A stretch of DNA of 64,000 bases from Ensifer adhaerens (lineage in GTDB: Bacteria > Pseudomonadota > Alphaproteobacteria > Rhizobiales > Rhizobiaceae), in the NCBI RefSeq assembly GCF_000697965.2, contig NZ_CP015880.1:2418001-2482000 (forward strand), read 5' to 3'. The notes beneath the pieces were generated by a model. The model had not been told where the DNA came from. It saw only the letters and a list, made by a program, of their open reading frames with translations, and searched no databases. Shown in pieces: positions 18,871 to 30,999 of this stretch (within the stretch, counting starts at the first letter, position 1; each line of letters starts with the position of its first letter). The position numbers and the translations under genes were made by a program.

Positions 18871-19332
18871 TTAGTTCGTCGCTTTCCTTGTCGCAACCGG
18901 CGTGAGCCCGGTGCCAATGCCGCTCGAAGGTCCGGGTGCGCCGCGCACCCGCCACCGAATCATTTCCCCTGACGTAACGGGATGATGTTTAATTCCTGTT
19001 TAACCACGAGTGTACTCGTGGCAAAGCGGACAAGCTCCGACAGTCCTGCCACTGAAACGTCTCTGGCATGATTCCCTAACCGCCGTGTCATCTCGCCATT
19101 TCTTATTCGGAAATGGTGATTCCCAGAATTTTCGATCCCGTCAAGCATTTCCGCTGAAAAACCGGATGATTCGATAAAAATCACCGTTCCTGTCGCTTTT
19201 TGGGGTTTATCAGCTTCCGCTGAAGATGTAGGCGCTGCCCGCCAAAAGACAAGGGTAGCAACAATTTAATCGGCAAGGTCTCGTTGTGCCATATGCGCAC
19301 GCGCAACCAGGACTGAATTTTTCGGTCCGGTG
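18871..19332. other. rpoD upstream region
   Basis: No credible gene. The leftward rpoD promoter(s) must lie here; a possible element is CTTGTC with TACATC about 16-17 bases on (near 19230-19255, minus strand), but the match is weak. A tight palindrome at 19004-19021 is listed separately. Confidence 0.5.
19004..19021. promoter_or_regulatory. Operator-like palindrome upstream of rpoD
   Basis: CCACGAGT, a GT centre, then ACTCGTGG: eight-base perfect arms two bases apart. This is too tight for a stable hairpin but suits a dimeric DNA-binding protein. It lies 134 bp upstream of the rpoD start codon. Confidence 0.4.
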
Positions 19333-19677
19333 CTAAACCGATCGGCCGTCGTATTTGACGACTTTCACCGCCTCGATATCGAACTCCGGCAGGCAGCGCA
19401 GGTTGATCGCCGCCATCTTCCCATGCGGCCCGTCGCCCTCACCGAATGGCGCGATTCCGCAGGTGTCGCAGAACCGGTGCTGGATCACATGCTTGTTGAA
19501 GACATAGGTCGAGAGGTCCGCTTCCGGCGTCGTCAGCGTCAGCTTGTCGCGGGCAACGAAGGCGAGCAGTCCGCCGCGACGACGGCAGAGCGAGCAATTG
19601 CAGTCGATCGCTTCGCCAAATTCCCCTTCCACCTCGAAGGCGATCTTGCCGCAATGACAGCTTCCCTCATAACGCAT
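19333..19677 (-). CDS. GFA (glutathione-dependent formaldehyde-activating-like) family protein
   Basis: 114 aa from ATG 19677. It begins MRYEGSCHCGKIAFEVEGEF and carries the zinc-binding cysteine sets of the GFA/CENP-V fold: CHC, CNCSLC and FCDTCG. Whether members act on S-hydroxymethyl-glutathione is doubtful for most of the family, so the family name is safer than an activity. A longer frame extends upstream, but the family starts at this Met. It is divergent from the GyrI-like gene, about 100 bp away. Confidence 0.87.
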   Translation of the reverse strand: MRYEGSCHCGKIAFEVEGEFGEAIDCNCSLCRRRGGLLAFVARDKLTLTTPEADLSTYVFNKHVIQHRFCDTCGIAPFGEGDGPHGKMAAINLRCLPEFDIEAVKVVKYDGRSV

Positions 19678-19774
19678 GCATGCATCTCCTCTACTTCCCG
19701 GTGCGACGACGTCGCCACTGCCATCAAGATAGAGCCTCCCTGCCCTCAAGCAAGCGCAGGCGGCAGCCAGGCAT

Positions 19775-20353
19775 GTGCACGCAAAACGATTCCCGAAGGA
19801 GCCCATTGTCGAGGAAAAATCGCAAGATTATTCCGGCTTTTTGCTTGCGCTTGACCTGATCGCGCAGGACCTTCGCACCGAAACGGAGGCTCGAATGCTC
19901 ATCAAGGAAACCGACGCCATGCGGGTGTTATCGATCGGTCGGCGGCTCACCATTCCAGACGTCAAGACGGAGAGCGCCATACTGGCGCCTCTCATCGAGG
20001 CGGAGATGGAACGTGCAGGCATGATGCCCGCAGGCCCCTGGATCTTCATCGCGAACGATCTACCGAAAAACGCCAAGACGCCGTTCGACTGGCGCATCTG
20101 CCGCCCGGTCACGGGCGGCAAGGATTATCGCGGCGCGCTCGATCTGATCGAACTGGAGCCGATCATGGTGGCGTCCACGCTGCACCAGGGTCCGATGCGC
20201 AGCCTTTTCACCCAGGGTTACGCGCCGCTGGTCGCAAAGATCGAGATGTCCAGGCACAATTTCTCCGGCGAGAGCCGCGAGATTTACCACCGCTGGGCGG
20301 GCCAGGGCGCCCGCTATCACGAGATCGAGATCCAGTTCGGCCTCGCCAACTGA
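19775..20353 (+). CDS. GyrI-like / effector-binding-domain protein
   Basis: 192 aa from GTG 19775. The C-terminal half has features of the GyrI-like ligand-binding fold: CRPVTGGKDYRGALDLIELE, then STLHQGPMRSLFTQGYAPLV and a GESREIYHRWAGQ segment before the last strand. No DNA-binding domain is attached, so it may be a free-standing small-molecule-binding protein. The start is unsure: AAGGAG lies at 19796-19801, but the best codon after it is ATT, and the next ATG is at 19892. The fold assignment is moderate. Confidence 0.55.
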   Translation: MHAKRFPKEPIVEEKSQDYSGFLLALDLIAQDLRTETEARMLIKETDAMRVLSIGRRLTIPDVKTESAILAPLIEAEMERAGMMPAGPWIFIANDLPKNAKTPFDWRICRPVTGGKDYRGALDLIELEPIMVASTLHQGPMRSLFTQGYAPLVAKIEMSRHNFSGESREIYHRWAGQGARYHEIEIQFGLAN

Positions 20354-20391
20354 GCCGCCGACCCTCAAGGGGTACGCCGGCCCTTGCGGCC

Positions 20392-21426
<1,035 letters not shown>

Positions 21427-21437
21427 CAGTCTCTCCC

Positions 21438-22625
21438 TCAGATCACACCGAGGTCGCGGCCGACCTCTTCGAAGGCGGCGATTGCCCGCCGGACGTCCGC
21501 TTCACTATGCGCTGCCGACATCTGCGTGCGGATGCGCGCCTGGCCCTTCGGCACCACCGGGAAGGAGAAGCCGATGACATAGACGCCCTTCTTCAGCATG
21601 CGCGCCGCCATCTCCTGGGCGAGTGCGGCATCACCGAGCATCACCGGGATGATCGGGTGGCCCTCACCGGCCAGCGTGAAGCCGAGCTTCGACATCTCGG
21701 TGCGAAACAGCGCCGCATTGGCATAGAGCCGCTCGCGCAAGGCATCGCCGTTGTCGATCAGGTCGAAGACTTTGAGCGAGGCGGCGGCAATGACCGGCGC
21801 CAGGGTGTTGGAAAACAGATAAGGGCGCGAGCGCTGCCTGAGCCAGTCGACCACTTCGGCCTTGGCCGAGGTGTAGCCGCCCGAAGCGCCGCCGAGCGCC
21901 TTGCCGAGCGTGCCGGTGATGATGTCGATCCGGCCCTCGACGCCACAATGTTCGGCCGAGCCGCGGCCGTTCTTCCCGACGAAGCCGACCGCATGGCTGT
22001 CGTCGACCATGACCATGGCGCCATATTTGTCGGCGAGGTCGCAAACGCCCTTAAGATTGGCGATGATGCCGTCCATCGAGAACACGCCATCGGTGGCGAT
22101 CAGCTTGAAGCGGCTGCCCTCGGCCTTCTTCAACTCCTCCTCCAGCGCCGCCATGTCGTTGTTGGCGTAGCGGAAGCGCCTGGCCTTCGACAGCCGCACG
22201 CCGTCGATGATCGAGGCGTGGTTGAGCGCATCGGAGATGATCGCGTCCTCTTCGCCGAGCAGCGTCTCGAACAGGCCGCCATTGGCGTCGAAACAGGAGG
22301 AATAGAGGATCGTGTCTTCCAGGCCGAGGAAGGACGAAATGCGTGCCTCCAGCTGTTTGTGTTCCTCCTGCGTGCCGCAGATGAAACGCACCGAGGCCAT
22401 GCCGTAACCGTAACGGTCGAGCGCCTGCTTGCCGGCCTCGGCCAGCTCTTCACTGTCGGCAAGGCCAAGATAGTTGTTGGCGCAGAAGTTGAGCACCCGC
22501 TCGCCCGAGGCGACCTTGATTTCGCCCGCCTGCTTCGAGGTGATCACACGCTCCGACTTGTACAACCCGGCCGTCTTCAGGCCCTCGAGTTCTAAACGGA
22601 GATGGGTGAGGAAGGCTGAAGTCAT
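21438..22625 (-). CDS. kbl: Glycine C-acetyltransferase (2-amino-3-ketobutyrate CoA ligase)
   Basis: 395 aa, the standard size. It is an alpha-oxoamine synthase of the PLP fold-type I class. [19 protein letters not shown] opens the domain; [19 protein letters not shown] holds the cofactor Asp and His; and [13 protein letters not shown] carries the PLP Schiff-base lysine. It uses CoA to split 2-amino-3-ketobutyrate into glycine and acetyl-CoA. First gene of the kbl-tdh operon, whose promoter should lie in the 206 bp between it and recQ. Confidence 0.97.
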   Translation of the reverse strand: MTSAFLTHLRLELEGLKTAGLYKSERVITSKQAGEIKVASGERVLNFCANNYLGLADSEELAEAGKQALDRYGYGMASVRFICGTQEEHKQLEARISSFLGLEDTILYSSCFDANGGLFETLLGEEDAIISDALNHASIIDGVRLSKARRFRYANNDMAALEEELKKAEGSRFKLIATDGVFSMDGIIANLKGVCDLADKYGAMVMVDDSHAVGFVGKNGRGSAEHCGVEGRIDIITGTLGKALGGASGGYTSAKAEVVDWLRQRSRPYLFSNTLAPVIAAASLKVFDLIDNGDALRERLYANAALFRTEMSKLGFTLAGEGHPIIPVMLGDAALAQEMAARMLKKGVYVIGFSFPVVPKGQARIRTQMSAAHSEADVRRAIAAFEEVGRDLGVI

Positions 22626-22831
22626 GGCGCTCTCGCTTCAAGAAAACATCGCGTGCCTGACGAGTATCATGACGGCTTTTGACTTGCAGCAAAATCCGGC
22701 GCTCGGCCGCATCCAGCGTAAAAACGACAGGCCATTTCAAGGCGCGATGGCGGGCCGGACATATTATGTCGCGAAGCGCTTCGCCACAGACATTTTCCGA
22801 CGACGGAGACGCGGGGGCCGGCCTACCGCCT

Positions 22832-24712
<1,881 letters not shown>

Positions 24713-24903
24713 ATCTCCTTCGGGAATCAGCTTAGGCCATCATGGCCAGATGCGCAGGCAATGCCATAGCCCTTGCCGCAACTGAAGAGACAAGGGCTGT
24801 TTTTCCCCGCAGGCCCTGCTGCGCTTCACCGGGGATTGCCCCGACAGCTTGACCTTGATAACGCATCGGTACTTTAGTGGCGCGCAGAAATCGGGACGTG
24901 ATT

Positions 24904-25743
24904 ATGGCAAATATTCTAGCGGCGAGCGGCGGCGTCAAGCAGATCATCTGCATCAACTGGGGTACGAAGTACGGCGCACCGTTCATCAACCGGCTCTACG
25001 CCATGGTGGCGCGCAACATCACCCCGCCCTTCACCTTCACCTGCTTTACCGACAATCGCGACGGCCTGCGTCCGGAAATCCTGTGCGAGGATTTGCCGCC
25101 GCTGGACATCGGCGAAATGCCCAAGAACACGCCCGGCATCTGGCAGAAGTCACGGCTGTGGGGGCCGAAGCTCGGCAATCTCAAAGGCCCCGTCCTGTTC
25201 CTGGACCTCGACCTGGTCATCGTCGGATCGCTCGATGGTTTCTTCGAGGAGGGAGAACCGGACGACGTCATCCTCGCCCGTAACCAGACGACGCCGTTCG
25301 AGCGCCTCGGCCAGACCTCGCTGTTTCGCTATCCAGTCGGCAAGCTGGTGCCGTTGCAGGAGAAGTTCCGCGCCGACCCGCAAGGCATTGCCGACGAATA
25401 CCGTTTCGAGCAGCGCTTCGTCACGCGCAATGCGCCGGGCGGGACCAAACTTTTCCCCCGCCGCTGGGTCCTGCATTTCCGGCAGGACTGCCGCCGGCCG
25501 TTCCCGCTCAACTTTTTCCTGGCACCCCGACTGCCCAAGGACGCGCGCGTCGTGCTGTTCCCGCGCAACCTCCTGCCGCAGCATGCGATCGAAGGCCGCT
25601 TCGGCAAGAAGGACAAGGTCTCCACCCCGCTTGGCCATATCCTCGGGCTGTTTGCATCCGACCGTTACGAGAAGAATGCGTTTCGCTATCTCCGGCACTA
25701 CCTTCGCCCATCGCCATGGGTGGCCGATCATTGGCGCGAATAG
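24904..25743 (+). CDS. Putative glycosyltransferase with DxD motif
   Basis: 279 aa from ATG 24904. KQIICINWGTKYGAPFINRL opens a Rossmann-like nucleotide-sugar fold, and PVLFLDLDLVIVGSLDGFF is a GT8-like DxD region that binds the metal and sugar nucleotide. A basic C-terminal part (FRYLRHYLRPSPWVADHW) may touch the membrane. Rhizobial homologues of this kind are annotated only as glycosyltransferases; no acceptor can be inferred. A TTGACC hexamer at 24848 with a TTTAGT 18 bases on could be its promoter. Between recQ (divergent) and dnaG (convergent). Confidence 0.7.
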   Translation: MANILAASGGVKQIICINWGTKYGAPFINRLYAMVARNITPPFTFTCFTDNRDGLRPEILCEDLPPLDIGEMPKNTPGIWQKSRLWGPKLGNLKGPVLFLDLDLVIVGSLDGFFEEGEPDDVILARNQTTPFERLGQTSLFRYPVGKLVPLQEKFRADPQGIADEYRFEQRFVTRNAPGGTKLFPRRWVLHFRQDCRRPFPLNFFLAPRLPKDARVVLFPRNLLPQHAIEGRFGKKDKVSTPLGHILGLFASDRYEKNAFRYLRHYLRPSPWVADHWRE

Positions 25744-25795
25744 TCGAGACTTCGCCGAGAACAGGCCTGCTTTCGCTGCGGGGAAAACCCAGCAG

Positions 25796-27808
25796 CTAGC
25801 GCGCCGCCGGCCCCTTCACGCGGCCTGAAAGCACGCCAAAGCCTTCGATGATCGCTTCCTGGTTTTCAAGCCGCGTCACTTCGTGCTGCACTTCCTGAAG
25901 CGTGCGCAAAAGCTGTGGCACGGCTTCGAGGTCGCCCTCCTCGGTCGCATGGGCCAGTTCGCGTTCGAGCTCGCGCACCTGCCAGTGCAATGCCTTCGAG
26001 CGCTGGTGCAGTGCCAGCGCCTGCAGATATCCTTCGCGGGCGTCCTCGGGCGCGGCCGCCGTTGTCGCGGTCCAGAGCCGCGCATAGCGGATCTGCTGGT
26101 CGATCGCGGCAATCAGCGCACCAAAACCCTCCGCCTGCAATTGTTCGAGCAGATCCTCGCGGTTCAACCGCGGCCCCTGCGCAGCCGCAGCGTTCAGCAC
26201 CGCCGCCCAGCAGCGCTGCAGCTCGCGGTGGTCGAACTCGATCGTCGAGATCTCGTCATATTCGTCGAACAGCAATTGCGGATGGTTGACGATGGTGAGT
26301 GCCAGAACGCTCTCTCTCAGAAGCGGCGCCACCTGCTGTCCGCTGACCAGTGTCGAGCGCGCCAGCCGGTCGGAGATTGCCGTCGGCCCGCTCGCATTCG
26401 GCCCCCGTGGCTGACCAGCGCCGCGTGCTCCGCCGCCACCGCCCTGCCGGCCGCCGCGTTCAAACGGACGCCGCTCGCCCCGCCCTGCCCCTGAGGATTG
26501 CAGGAAGGCGTGAAGCCGGTCGCGCATGTCCTGGCCATAGTGCCGGCGCACGCTTTCGTCGGCGATCACGGATGTCACCTGCTTCAGCCGTGCTTCGAGC
26601 TCGGCGCGCTTTTCCGGCGTGTCGAAAGCGCCGCCCTGGATCTCGCGCTGCCAGACCATCTCGGCGAGCGAACGGGCGTTGGCGAGCACCTTGTCGAAGG
26701 GTCCACGGCCCTCCTGACGCACGAGGTCGTCGGGATCCTTCCCGTCCGGAAGCATGGCGAAGCGGACCGAACGGCCGGGCTTCAGATGCGGCAGCGCCAG
26801 GTCGACGCCGCGGTTTGCGGCACGAATGCCCGCCCCATCGCCGTCGAAGCAGAGCACCGGCTGCGACGTCATCTTCCACAAGAGATCGAGCTGGTTTTCG
26901 GTGAGCGCCGTGCCGAGCGGCGCAACGGCGTTTTCGACGCCCGCCTGATGCAGCGCGATCACGTCCATGTAGCCTTCGACGGCGATGATCGTTCCGGCCG
27001 CATCGTCCTGCCCGACGTCACGTGCGGCTCCTTGCGAAGCACGGCGCGCGCGGGCGAAATTGTAGAGCACGTTGCCCTTGTGGAAGAGCTCGGTCTCGTT
27101 CGAGTTCAGATACTTTGCCGGTGCGTCCGGCGACATGGCGCGGCCGCCAAACGCGATGACCTTCTCGCGCGACGACAGGATCGGGAACATGATGCGGTCG
27201 CGGAACCGGTCGTAGGAAACCGGCACGTCCGGCCCGTGCACCACGAGGCCGCAGGCCTCGATCTGTTCCTTGCCGACACCCTTGCCGGCGAGATGTTCCT
27301 TGAGCGCATTGCGGCTGTCGGGCGCGTAGCCCAAACGAAAGGTCTCGATCGTGCGCCCCGTCAGCCCGCGCTCGCGCAGATAGGCGCGCGCCTTGGCGCC
27401 GTTGGCCGTCTGGAGTTGGTCCTCGAAGTACGCGGTCGCCAGCTCCATCACGTCGAGCAGGCTTGTACGTTCCTTCTCCCGGCGCTCTGCCTGCGGATCC
27501 GGTTGCGGCATGGCAACGCCCGCCATGTCGGCGATCTGCTGCACGGCTTCGGGAAAGCTCAGGCCTTCGAGATCGGTGAGAAAGCGGAAGTGGTCACCCG
27601 AGACACCGCAGCCGAAGCAATGGTAGCGGCCCTTGCGGTCCTCGCAGTGAAAGCTCGGCGACTTCTCGCCGTGAAAGGGGCAGCAGGCCCAATAGTCGCC
27701 GCGCGAGACGTTGGTCTTGCGCCGGTCCCAGCTAACGCGCTTGGCAATCACGTCCGAAATCGGAACGCGATCGCGTATCTCGTCAAGAAAGGACTGTGAA
27801 AAGCGCAT
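25796..27808 (-). CDS. dnaG: DNA primase
   Basis: 670 aa from ATG 27808 (MRFSQSFLDEIRDRVPISDV, the family start; an upstream in-frame start adds eight residues). The N-terminal zinc finger has CCPFHGEKSPSFHCEDRKGR then YHCFGCGVSGD. The catalytic core includes FPILSSREKVIAFGGRAMSP, and the TOPRIM motifs are IIAVEGYMDVIALHQAGV (Glu) and CFDGDGAG (Asp-x-Asp). A Gly/Arg-rich linker precedes the C-terminal helicase-interaction domain. It synthesises RNA primers at the replication fork. Co-directional with rpoD but separated from it. Confidence 0.98.
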   Translation of the reverse strand: MRFSQSFLDEIRDRVPISDVIAKRVSWDRRKTNVSRGDYWACCPFHGEKSPSFHCEDRKGRYHCFGCGVSGDHFRFLTDLEGLSFPEAVQQIADMAGVAMPQPDPQAERREKERTSLLDVMELATAYFEDQLQTANGAKARAYLRERGLTGRTIETFRLGYAPDSRNALKEHLAGKGVGKEQIEACGLVVHGPDVPVSYDRFRDRIMFPILSSREKVIAFGGRAMSPDAPAKYLNSNETELFHKGNVLYNFARARRASQGAARDVGQDDAAGTIIAVEGYMDVIALHQAGVENAVAPLGTALTENQLDLLWKMTSQPVLCFDGDGAGIRAANRGVDLALPHLKPGRSVRFAMLPDGKDPDDLVRQEGRGPFDKVLANARSLAEMVWQREIQGGAFDTPEKRAELEARLKQVTSVIADESVRRHYGQDMRDRLHAFLQSSGAGRGERRPFERGGRQGGGGGARGAGQPRGPNASGPTAISDRLARSTLVSGQQVAPLLRESVLALTIVNHPQLLFDEYDEISTIEFDHRELQRCWAAVLNAAAAQGPRLNREDLLEQLQAEGFGALIAAIDQQIRYARLWTATTAAAPEDAREGYLQALALHQRSKALHWQVRELERELAHATEEGDLEAVPQLLRTLQEVQHEVTRLENQEAIIEGFGVLSGRVKGPAAR

Positions 27809-28023
27809 GGATACCTCTGGTCGATCCTCCATATAGGCGGCATGGCCGGCGGGCGCTACAACAGTGATCCTGCTTGCACGCTATTCACAGGAGCGAAACG
27901 GGAATCGCACGCCGGACGCCCAATCAAAAGTTGTGTATGAATATTTTCTGAAGACCAAAAGTAGCACTTGACACCCCTTTGACGAAAAGGATCAATTCGC
28001 CGTCTCGAATTGGATCACTTGCC

Positions 28024-28929
28024 ATGGCCATTTCCGTCAAAGTGCTCGCCTCCAGTCCGGCTTTCTTCGGCGCGGTGCTGAGCTATGCGCGCGGCATGGT
28101 GGAGATGTATGCGGCAAACCCGCGGCTCGCCTCGATCTTTGCCTCGCAGCAGCGCTGGCTGATGGCCCAATCCGGGCTTGCACTTTATCACGACCGCGAT
28201 CCGGATGATCCCTCGAGCGGTCTCTACAGCGGCCGTTTCATCAACTATGCCGTCATGCACGGGATCGCCAGCCGCAACACCGCGGCATCCTTCGTGCAGG
28301 AAATGGTTACCTACCGCTTCGCCCGCTACATCACGGTGCAGCCCGACAAGCGCAGCCGGCCGCTGGAGCCTACCGAGGCAGCGCTCGACTATGTCTGGAA
28401 ATGGATGCAGTCCCATCTGGCCATCCTCGACGCCTTCGATGGCCAGTCGCGGCTGGCACGCCTAGGCGAAGAGCAGGACCAGTTCGGCCGGCTGCAGGCC
28501 GCCGTCGCCCACGCGCTTGTCGGCAACGACACGGTCCGTCGTCCAGGCCCGACCTTCGATCTCTTTACCTGGGTCAATTCCGGGGGCGTGGTGATGGACG
28601 ATCTCTTTTCCCGCCTCGGCGCCTTCGACCCCGAGGCAGAGCGCCTCGCCATCGGGCCGGTTTCGCCGAGCGATCTCAGCGAACGCTTCATCATCTCCAA
28701 GACCCACCTCAAGCGGATCTTCGACAAGGCAGCCCTTTTGGGCAATATGGGGTGGGAGCGGTCGCCCGGACGCGGCGCGGTCTGGCTGTCCAAAGCCTTC
28801 ATCCGTGAATACTGGGATTATCAGGCGGAGAAGTTCGCGCTCATCGATCGCGCATTCGAAGCGACGTTTCCGGCGAAAGCCGAGGTGGCGACGCCCGTCT
28901 TATCGCAACGGGCGGCGGCACTGACTTGA
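28024..28929 (+). CDS. Unknown protein with a C-terminal helix-turn-helix-like segment
   Basis: 301 aa from ATG 28024. I do not recognise the family. The protein is mostly helical. Around residues 210-260, PVSPSDLSERFIISKTHLKR then FDKAALLGNMGWERSPG resembles a winged helix-turn-helix, with 'SKTHLKRI' as the recognition helix. The long N-terminal part (GMVEMYAANPRLASIFASQQ, FVQEMVTYRFARYITVQPDK) may bind a ligand or dimerise. A TTGACA hexamer at 27968-27973 lies upstream, so ATG 28024 is preferred to the TTG at 27979. The gene sits between dnaG (divergent) and yqeY (convergent, 6 bp). Confidence 0.65.
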   Translation: MAISVKVLASSPAFFGAVLSYARGMVEMYAANPRLASIFASQQRWLMAQSGLALYHDRDPDDPSSGLYSGRFINYAVMHGIASRNTAASFVQEMVTYRFARYITVQPDKRSRPLEPTEAALDYVWKWMQSHLAILDAFDGQSRLARLGEEQDQFGRLQAAVAHALVGNDTVRRPGPTFDLFTWVNSGGVVMDDLFSRLGAFDPEAERLAIGPVSPSDLSERFIISKTHLKRIFDKAALLGNMGWERSPGRGAVWLSKAFIREYWDYQAEKFALIDRAFEATFPAKAEVATPVLSQRAAALT

Positions 28930-28935
28930 GCGGAG

Positions 28936-29391
28936 CTACTTGAGCAGTTCCTTCACCAGGCCGGAGGCCTTGGCGAAGTCCATCTGGCCGGGATAGCGCT
29001 CCTTGAGCACGTTCATGCACTTGCCCATATCACGCAGGCCATGTGCGCCGGTTTCGGCGATGACCGAGGCGCAGAGTTCCTTCACCTTTGCCTCCGGAAG
29101 CTGGGCCGGCAGGAACTGGTTGATGATGACGATTTCCTCACGCTCCTGCGCGGCAAGCTCCGGCCGGCCGGCGTCGTCGTAGATACGAGCCGATTCTTCG
29201 CGCTGCTTGATCATCTTGGCGAGGATCTGCAGGATGTCGTCATCGCTGACCGGGTCCTTGCCGAGGCCCCGATTGGCAATGTCCCGATCCTTGATCGCCG
29301 CCTGGATCAGCCGCACGGTCGAGGTACGCCGTGCGTCCTTGGCTTTGAGGGCTTCCTTCAGTGCGTTAGCGAACAGGTCGCGCATGTCCAT
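28936..29391 (-). CDS. GatB/YqeY domain protein
   Basis: About 151 aa from ATG 29391 or 29385. The YqeY pattern is clear: LFANALKEALKAKDARRTST, VRLIQAAIKDRDI, ILAKMIKQREESARIYDDAG and INQFLPAQLPEAKVKELCAS. The fold is shared with the tail domain of the GatB amidotransferase subunit, which contacts tRNA, but stand-alone YqeY has no settled function. It is divergent from carA, an arrangement often seen beside dnaG/rpoD in alphaproteobacteria. Confidence 0.9.
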   Translation of the reverse strand: MDMRDLFANALKEALKAKDARRTSTVRLIQAAIKDRDIANRGLGKDPVSDDDILQILAKMIKQREESARIYDDAGRPELAAQEREEIVIINQFLPAQLPEAKVKELCASVIAETGAHGLRDMGKCMNVLKERYPGQMDFAKASGLVKELLK

Positions 29392-29711
29392 ACTCCATGT
29401 CAAAACCGGCCCGCGGTGCTCTGCCCGGAACCGGTTCGAAACCATCATTGTTATCGTCGTCTTAAACCAGTGTGACAGGCGCAATCAAACGGAATACGCA
29501 ACCGCTTGAATTATAAGGAATTTTATTTCCCGACAATTCACAGCGGCCGGTTGACCCGGGTAAGCGCTTTGGGTATTTTCCCGCACCTGCACAACATCGG
29601 CATGAGAGCACTTTTCCGCGGGGTTTCCGCGCGTCCATGCCTGAGCAAAGAAATGGCGATCGACTGCCGGGCTTTCAAGCCCCCGCTTCGCGCCGCAACG
29701 GGATAGGAACG
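29392..29711. other. Divergent promoter region of yqeY and carA
   Basis: 320 bp without a credible gene. The middle (29470-29560) is clearly AT-rich and should hold both promoters. A ten-base palindrome GAACCGGTTC is at 29428-29437. No leader peptide or riboswitch was recognised. Confidence 0.45.
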
Positions 29712-30917
29712 ATGACCGCGACACCCGCATGGACCACTGAAAAACCAACCGCACTGCTCGTTCTGGCCGACGGCACCGTGATCGAGGGCAAGGGCATCGG
29801 CGCGACCGGCAAAGTGCAGGCGGAGGTCTGCTTCAACACGGCGCTGACGGGCTACCAGGAAATTCTGACGGACCCCTCCTATCTCGGCCAGATCGTCACC
29901 TTCACCTTCCCGCACATCGGCAACATCGGCGCCAATGACGAAGACATCGAAGACCTGACGCCGGCAGCACGCCACGGCGCGGTCGGCGTCATCTTCAAGG
30001 CCGACATCACCGAGCCGTCCAACTACCGCGCCGCCAAGCACCTCGACGCCTGGCTGAAGGCCCGCGGCATCATCGGCCTTTGCGGTATCGACACCCGCGC
30101 GCTTACTGCCTGGATCCGAGAAAACGGCATGCCGAACGCCGTCATCGCCCACGACCCCTCGGGCGTCTTCGATATCGAGACGCTGAAGAAGGAAGCCAAG
30201 GCCTGGAGCGGCCTTGAGGGCCTCGACCTTGCCAAGGTCGCGACCTCCGGCCAGTCGTCGCGCTGGGACGAGCAGCCGTGGGTCTGGAACGAAGGTTATT
30301 CGACGCTCGGCGAAACCGATGCCGCCTACCATATCGTCGCGCTCGACTACGGCGTGAAGCGCAACATCCTGCGCCTCTTTGCCGGCCTCAACGCCCGCGT
30401 CACGGTCATGCCGGCCACGACCAGCGCCGACGAAGTGCTGGCGCAGAAGCCGGACGGCATCTTCCTGTCGAACGGCCCCGGCGACCCGGCAGCAACCGGA
30501 AAATACGCCGTGCCGGTCATCCAGGACCTGCTCAAGACCGACATCCCGGTCTTCGGCATCTGCCTCGGCCACCAGATGCTGGCGCTGGCACTCGGCGGCA
30601 AGACCGAAAAGATGCACCAGGGCCACCACGGCGCCAACCATCCGGTCAAGGACCACACCACCGGCAAGGTCGAGATCGTCTCGATGAACCACGGCTTCGC
30701 GGTGGATTCGAAGTCGCTGCCGCAGGGTGTTGATGAGACTCACATTTCGCTCTTCGACGGCACCAATTGCGGCCTGCGCGTCGCCGGCAAGCCGGTGTTC
30801 TCGGTCCAGCACCACCCGGAAGCCTCTCCCGGCCCGCAGGACAGCCACTATCTCTTCCGCCGCTTCATGAACCTCGTGCGCGAGAAGAAGGGCGAACCGG
30901 CGCTCGCAGAGCGCTAA
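29712..30917 (+). CDS. carA: Carbamoyl-phosphate synthase small (glutaminase) subunit
   Basis: 401 aa from ATG 29712. The N-terminal domain has ALLVLADGTVIEGKGIGATG and FNTALTGYQEILTDPSYLGQ. The C-terminal class-I amidotransferase has FLSNGPGDPAATG, the nucleophile Cys in VFGICLGHQMLALALGG, and the His-Glu pair in FSVQHHPEASPGPQDS. It hydrolyses glutamine and channels ammonia to CarB for carbamoyl phosphate, feeding arginine and pyrimidine synthesis. carB is not adjacent; a terminator follows directly, so carA is transcribed alone. Confidence 0.98.
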   Translation: MTATPAWTTEKPTALLVLADGTVIEGKGIGATGKVQAEVCFNTALTGYQEILTDPSYLGQIVTFTFPHIGNIGANDEDIEDLTPAARHGAVGVIFKADITEPSNYRAAKHLDAWLKARGIIGLCGIDTRALTAWIRENGMPNAVIAHDPSGVFDIETLKKEAKAWSGLEGLDLAKVATSGQSSRWDEQPWVWNEGYSTLGETDAAYHIVALDYGVKRNILRLFAGLNARVTVMPATTSADEVLAQKPDGIFLSNGPGDPAATGKYAVPVIQDLLKTDIPVFGICLGHQMLALALGGKTEKMHQGHHGANHPVKDHTTGKVEIVSMNHGFAVDSKSLPQGVDETHISLFDGTNCGLRVAGKPVFSVQHHPEASPGPQDSHYLFRRFMNLVREKKGEPALAER

Positions 30918-30942
30918 GCGACCGACCGAGACAAGCTTCGAA

Positions 30943-30970
30943 GGCCCGCTCCGAGCGGGCCTTTTCTTTT
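30943..30970 (+). terminator. Rho-independent terminator of carA
   Basis: GGCCCGCT, loop CCG, AGCGGGCC, then TTTTCTTTT, 26 bp after the carA stop. Confidence 0.88.
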
Positions 30971-30999
30971 CGAGCATGCGCCTTCGCTGCCGCCCGGCC

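Noticed and set aside
18960..19184. 74-codon frame upstream of rpoD
   Set aside because: It overlaps the rpoD promoter region and a palindrome, has no family match and no ribosome-binding site.
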